The notes beneath the pieces are model-generated. The model worked only from the letters and a program-made list of their open reading frames with translations. It was not told the DNA's origin and did no database searches. From Thermoplasmata archaeon (GTDB taxonomy: Archaea > Thermoplasmatota > Thermoplasmata > Thermoplasmatales > Thermoplasmataceae), in NCBI GenBank assembly GCA_021799315.1, contig JAJZAR010000007.1, positions 1 to 27,313 of the forward strand: 27,313 bases of DNA, read 5' to 3'. The translations under genes and the position numbers were made by a program. Position 1 is the first letter of the stretch. Every line of letters begins with the position of its first letter. Positions 24,148 to 27,313 of the stretch are shown one piece after another.

Positions 24148-25305
24148 ATGAAAGTTACTCTTTCACATATTAAGGCAGATATCGGTAGTTTACCAGGTCA
24201 TACGACAGTCCACAGCAAGGTTATTGAAGAGGTTACAAAATTTGTTTCGGATCACTCCAAGGGTGTGATCTGGGATAGTCAAATTGGTTACGTTGGAGAC
24301 GATGTACAGATAACTATGGTTCATGATAAGGGAACCAATGCCTCCGAAGTTCACAAACTAGCTTGGGATGCCTTCAAAGCTGGAACAGAGGTTGCAAAGG
24401 AGTTAGGGCTGTACGGCGCTGGCCAGGATTTACTGAAGGACTCGTTCTCTGGAAATATTAAGGGGATGGGTCCAGGCATAGCAGAGATGGAAATTACACC
24501 GCGAAGAAGTGAACCTTTCATAGTCTACATGATGGACAAAACAGAACCGGGAGCATTTAATTTCCCTATCTATAAGATGTTTGCTGACCCATTCAATACA
24601 CCTGGTCTTGTCATTGACCAAAATATGCATAATGGATTCAGATTTGAGGTGTGGGATATTGAAGAGGCAAAAGCCATAATGCTTGAAACTCCCAATGAAA
24701 TGTACGATCTGCTTTCACTCATAGGAACTAAGGGAAGATATGTGATAAAGAGAGTATATACAAGAGAGGATCATGAAAAGTTGCCTGATGAAAATGTTGC
24801 TGTGATCACAACAGATAAACTTTCATTTATAGCAGGAGAGTACGTTGGTAAGGATGATCCAGCTGCCATAGTTAGAATACAGTCAGGTTTGCCTGCGTCG
24901 GGAGAGGCCATGGAAGCTTTCTCTCACCCCTATCTCGTTTCTGGATGGATGAGAGGTTCTTTCAACGGGCCTTTGATGCCTGTTTCGATGAAAGATTCAA
25001 AAATGATAAGATTCGATGGTCCTCCGAGAGTGGTTGCCTCAGGTTTTGTTTACAAAGATCATAAATTAACCGGTCCAGTGGATATGTTTGATGATCCGGC
25101 TTATGATAATGCTAGAAATCTAGCTTCAAGCATTGCAGATTACCTGAGACGCATGGGACCATTCGAACCCCACAGGCTGCCCGAAGAAGATATGGAATAT
25201 ACGACTCTTCCAAAGGTGATGGAGAAGCTTAAGGGAAGATTCGAACATGTTGATGCAGTGGAAAAAAGAAAAAGCAAGAACAGTTCTCAGAGAGACGTAG
25301 AATAA
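24148..25305 (+). CDS. fbp: bifunctional fructose-1,6-bisphosphate aldolase/phosphatase
   Basis: 385-residue archaeal gluconeogenic enzyme. One active site first condenses triose phosphates to fructose 1,6-bisphosphate and then removes the 1-phosphate. Seen: N-terminal SHIKADIGSLPGHTTVHSKV, metal-ligand region GDDVQITMVHDKG (50-62), GNIKGMGPGIAEME, DPFNTPGLVID, and Y232/K235 in GEYVGKDDP, which correspond to the tyrosine and Schiff-base lysine of the aldolase step. The length is normal apart from a lysine-rich tail. First gene of a unit with dCMP deaminase and a DedA protein. Confidence 0.95.
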   Translation: MKVTLSHIKADIGSLPGHTTVHSKVIEEVTKFVSDHSKGVIWDSQIGYVGDDVQITMVHDKGTNASEVHKLAWDAFKAGTEVAKELGLYGAGQDLLKDSFSGNIKGMGPGIAEMEITPRRSEPFIVYMMDKTEPGAFNFPIYKMFADPFNTPGLVIDQNMHNGFRFEVWDIEEAKAIMLETPNEMYDLLSLIGTKGRYVIKRVYTREDHEKLPDENVAVITTDKLSFIAGEYVGKDDPAAIVRIQSGLPASGEAMEAFSHPYLVSGWMRGSFNGPLMPVSMKDSKMIRFDGPPRVVASGFVYKDHKLTGPVDMFDDPAYDNARNLASSIADYLRRMGPFEPHRLPEEDMEYTTLPKVMEKLKGRFEHVDAVEKRKSKNSSQRDVE

Positions 25306-25321
25306 GGGTGTTCTTAGATTG

Positions 25322-25777
25322 ATGAGGAGACCTACCTGGGACGAATATTTTATGGAAATGGCATACATGGCTGCATCCAGAGCCAACTGTGTCAGGAGAC
25401 AGGTGGGCGCTGTTCTGGTAAGAGATAATACAATTTTAGCCACAGGATATAACGGTCCACCATCAGGATCTCAACACTGTGACGTTGTGGGTTGTATACG
25501 AATAGATATGGATATTCCCTCCGGAGAGAGACCTGAATTATGCAGAGGATTGCACGCGGAACAAAATGCCATAATTCAGGCGGCCGTAAATGGAACCAGT
25601 ATCAAAGACAGTGTTATTTACACAACTACCCATCCATGTGTTACGTGTGCCAAGATGATTATAAATGCCCACATCAAGGAAATCATATATGCCGAAGGTT
25701 ATCCTGACGAACTATCTGAACTGATGATACTTGATAGTAACGTAAAAACAAGGAGATTCAAAAAACCACAAGATTAA
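25322..25777 (+). CDS. deoxycytidylate (dCMP) deaminase
   Basis: A protein of about 151 residues converting dCMP to dUMP for thymidylate synthesis. The zinc site is H-A-E (positions 79-81 counting from a TTG at 25319) in GLHAEQNAI, with PCVTC (106-110). Glu81 is the proton shuttle. N-terminal WDEYFMEMAYMAASRANCVR and VGAVLVRDNTILATGYNG are typical of ComEB/dCMP deaminases, and an extra Cys pair in HCDVVGC fits the structural zinc of the family. The start is ATG 25322 (TTG three bases earlier possible), 16 bases after the FBP gene, so co-transcribed. Confidence 0.9.
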   Translation: MRRPTWDEYFMEMAYMAASRANCVRRQVGAVLVRDNTILATGYNGPPSGSQHCDVVGCIRIDMDIPSGERPELCRGLHAEQNAIIQAAVNGTSIKDSVIYTTTHPCVTCAKMIINAHIKEIIYAEGYPDELSELMILDSNVKTRRFKKPQD

Positions 25778-25801
25778 TAATATCAAGCTACTTGACCGTC
25801 C

Positions 25802-26449
25802 ATGTTCTTTTCGATATCTGGGATTCTTGATTACCTAGTAAATTTGGTGATTGTGATAATCAGGGATCTTAACTATCCAGGGATATTTTTGCTCATGTTT
25901 CTAGAAGGAACCCTGCTCCCCATTCCATCCGAAGTTGTAATGACCTTTTCCGGATATCTGGCTCTCACAAATCAACTGCCTACATTTCTCCATATTCCAG
26001 CTTACATTCTCGTGCTTGTTGCTGGCACCATAGGAAACGCTGCGGGCGCTTCTCTTGCATATGCCATTGGATTTTATGGAGGCAGGGAGGTCATATTGAA
26101 GTATGGGAAGTATGTAAAATTAAATGTGTCGACACTCGACAGAACTGAACACTGGTTCAAAAAATATGGCCCCATATCCGTATTTGTGACAAGAATGATT
26201 CCCATATTCAGAACATTCATCTCCATACCAGCTGGACTGGCAGAGATGAACTTTAAGAAATTTCTCTTGCTCACTATTGCTGGATCACTCATATGGGATA
26301 TACTTCTCGTATACCTTGGATTTGTATTTGGAAGCCACTGGCGTTCAATCCTTGGAATATTCGATGCTTATACTTATATAACCATACCGGCTATTATTCT
26401 GGTAGTGGTCTATGTTTATCTCAAGTTGAGAAGCAAACCAAAGCAATGA
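25802..26449 (+). CDS. DedA/SNARE-associated family membrane protein
   Basis: 215 residues, all hydrophobic blocks. DedA hallmarks are E35-G...LPIPSE (39-44), the FYGGRE motif (91-96), and R131-x5-R137-T...SIPAGLAEM (141-149). Two re-entrant/TM blocks plus a C-terminal helix (about 190-208) are visible. The family is involved in lipid or undecaprenyl-phosphate/prenyl-lipid flipping and membrane homeostasis; the archaeal role is not settled. Last gene of the FBP unit, 24 bases after the deaminase, followed at once by a T-tract. Confidence 0.9.
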   Translation: MFFSISGILDYLVNLVIVIIRDLNYPGIFLLMFLEGTLLPIPSEVVMTFSGYLALTNQLPTFLHIPAYILVLVAGTIGNAAGASLAYAIGFYGGREVILKYGKYVKLNVSTLDRTEHWFKKYGPISVFVTRMIPIFRTFISIPAGLAEMNFKKFLLLTIAGSLIWDILLVYLGFVFGSHWRSILGIFDAYTYITIPAIILVVVYVYLKLRSKPKQ

Positions 26450-26450
26450 A

Positions 26451-26460
26451 TTCTTTTTTT
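26451..26460 (+). terminator. T-tract terminator after dedA
   Basis: A run of T (TTCTTTTTTT) one base after the dedA stop, without a strong hairpin: a typical archaeal U-tract terminator, separating the FBP unit from hsp20. Confidence 0.5.
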
Positions 26461-26511
26461 AATTCCCTGCAATAATACGAAAATAACATGGCTGGACTTC
26501 TTAACATAAAA

Positions 26512-26519
26512 TTTATATA
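26512..26519 (+). promoter_or_regulatory. TATA box of hsp20
   Basis: TTTATATA, 52-59 bases before the hsp20 ATG. Transcription should start near 26541, inside the inverted repeats, giving a leader of about 30 bases with a GAGGT SD at 26559-26563. Confidence 0.65.
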
Positions 26520-26533
26520 CATTAAAGTAATAC

Positions 26534-26558
26534 TTAGTTGTCAACTAAAGGTTGACAA
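26534..26558 (+). promoter_or_regulatory. nested inverted-repeat operator at the hsp20 start site
   Basis: TTAGTTG-T-CAACTAA (26534-26548) is a perfect 7-base palindrome. It is interleaved with TTGTCAAC-TAAAG-GTTGACAA (26538-26558), a perfect 8-base inverted repeat. Both sit on the predicted transcription start. The position suits a repressor that blocks RNA polymerase, most simply the ArsR-like protein encoded just after hsp20. Confidence 0.65.
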
Positions 26559-26570
26559 GAGGTAATAGAC

Positions 26571-27122
26571 ATGACTGGAATTAAAAGAAGAAAAGATGAT
26601 GATTGGGATGACGACATATTCGATGACTTCTTTGAGGATTTCGGATTTGACTTTGGAAAAGTCAATGAAAGACTGAGGAAGATGATGGAGAGAATGGTAA
26701 GGTCAACAGATGAAAATGTGCATGGACCCTTTGTATACGGTTTCTCCTATAAGATTGGACCAGATGGAAAACCAAACTTCCAGGAATTCGGCAACATGCC
26801 CCAAAGGCCTTCACTGAATGCGGTCCCATCCGATGTGGAAACGCGAGAACCTCTCACTGACATAAATTACGATAAGGAAAGGGCATATATTACATTTGAA
26901 CTGCCTGGAATTGCCAAAGAGGACATTGACCTGAAGGTTTCAGAAACAGACGTCACCATCAGAGTAGCTGTTGGCCCGAGGAAGTACTACAAGAATGTGG
27001 AACTCGAAGCGCCAGTGAAGCCGGAATCGGCAAAAGCAAAGTTTACAAACGGAATCCTGGACCTGACATTGGATTTGGAAAAGGGAAAGGCCGAAAACGG
27101 TAAATCAGTGAACATTGAGTGA
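26571..27122 (+). CDS. hsp20: small heat-shock protein Hsp20/alpha-crystallin
   Basis: 183 residues. The N-terminal 28 residues are strikingly acidic and Phe-rich (DDDWDDDIFDDFFEDFGFDF), followed by a basic amphipathic helix. The alpha-crystallin domain is about 89-183: LTDINYDKERAYITFELPGI, EDIDLKVSETDVTIRV, and AKFTNGILDLTLDLEK with the G-I-L-D-L-T-L strand. A VNI near the end (180-182) may serve as the IxI-type tail. The protein acts as an ATP-independent holdase oligomer. An SD (GAGGT) sits seven bases before the ATG, unlike the leaderless genes nearby. Followed two bases later by an ArsR-like gene, probably its regulator. Confidence 0.9.
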   Translation: MTGIKRRKDDDWDDDIFDDFFEDFGFDFGKVNERLRKMMERMVRSTDENVHGPFVYGFSYKIGPDGKPNFQEFGNMPQRPSLNAVPSDVETREPLTDINYDKERAYITFELPGIAKEDIDLKVSETDVTIRVAVGPRKYYKNVELEAPVKPESAKAKFTNGILDLTLDLEKGKAENGKSVNIE

Positions 27123-27124
27123 GT

Positions 27125-27313
27125 ATGGATGAAATAGATACTCTCTTATCAATACTTGAAAATTCCACAAGGAGGTCTATCCTGAGAAAGCTTCTACTGG
27201 AAGATTCCTATGGACTGGAATTGAGCAAGACTCTTGGAGTATCTCAGCAAGCCATAAACAAACAACTGGAAATCCTGGAAAAGGCCAATATGATTCTCTC
27301 TATGGGAGATCGG
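27125..27313 (+). CDS. ArsR-like winged-helix regulator (partial), likely heat-shock repressor
   Basis: Cut by the window end after 63 codons. It reads MDEIDTLLSILENSTRRSIL, then a helix-turn-helix YGLELSKTLGVSQQAINKQL followed by EILEKANMIL: the ArsR/HTH_20 pattern with ....R..IL..L....... S..LGVSQQA...... L. It begins two bases after hsp20, so it is in the same transcript. Archaeal heat-shock repressors Phr (Pyrococcus) and HSR1 (Archaeoglobus) are ArsR-type proteins that control hsp20 and AAA ATPase genes, and HSR1 is in one operon with them; by analogy this gene may repress its own operon through the repeats at 26534-26558. Confidence 0.7.
   Translation, partial: MDEIDTLLSILENSTRRSILRKLLLEDSYGLELSKTLGVSQQAINKQLEILEKANMILSMGDR

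Overview
This window looks like chromosomal DNA from a Thermoplasmata archaeon (Thermoplasma/Ferroplasma/Cuniculiplasma-like). It carries a VAT/Cdc48 AAA+ ATPase, archaeal release factor aRF1, an archaeal UMP kinase, eL40, a two-gene 2-oxoacid:ferredoxin oxidoreductase with the YPITPAS motif, the archaeal FBP aldolase/phosphatase, a UPF0200 kinase and Hsp20. The DNA is AT-rich. Many genes have a TATA box about 24-28 bases before the start codon, as expected for leaderless mRNAs. Species was not determined.

Left part (about 1-10,350): a sparse accessory region. It mixes apparently intact genes with many relics. The intact genes are small unknown proteins, a coiled-coil protein, a PD-(D/E)XK/DUF2726-like protein divergent from a four-TM protein, winged-helix proteins and a DUF3467 protein. 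The relics include an AbrB-like gene broken by stops, a nuclease-like gene split by one TGA, the 3' end of a beta-class DNA methyltransferase, and the 3' end of an MT-A70 methyltransferase with a broken partner that overlaps its stop. I read this as a decayed defence/mobile island.

Middle (10,376-22,156): compact housekeeping DNA. In order it holds a radical SAM/SPASM gene with a small membrane protein, a small DUF5752-like gene, VAT plus a PRC-barrel protein, aRF1, UMP kinase, the ferredoxin oxidoreductase beta and alpha genes, a relic, a UPF0200 kinase, and purQ behind rpl40e. Convergent neighbours end within a few bases of one another, and the aRF1 and UMP kinase promoters share a 37-bp gap.

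Right part (22,157-27,313): a site-2-protease-like M50 membrane protease, then FBP aldolase/phosphatase, dCMP deaminase and a DedA membrane protein on one strand ending at a T-tract. Hsp20 follows behind an inverted-repeat operator, and the window ends inside an ArsR-like regulator that probably controls it.

No rRNA, complete tRNA, CRISPR array or intact transposase was seen. The clearest new leads are the operator at the hsp20 promoter, the paired inverted repeats near 3.1 kb, the decayed methyltransferase/nuclease loci whose interruptions in one locus are all TGA, and the nuclease/membrane-protein divergent pair.
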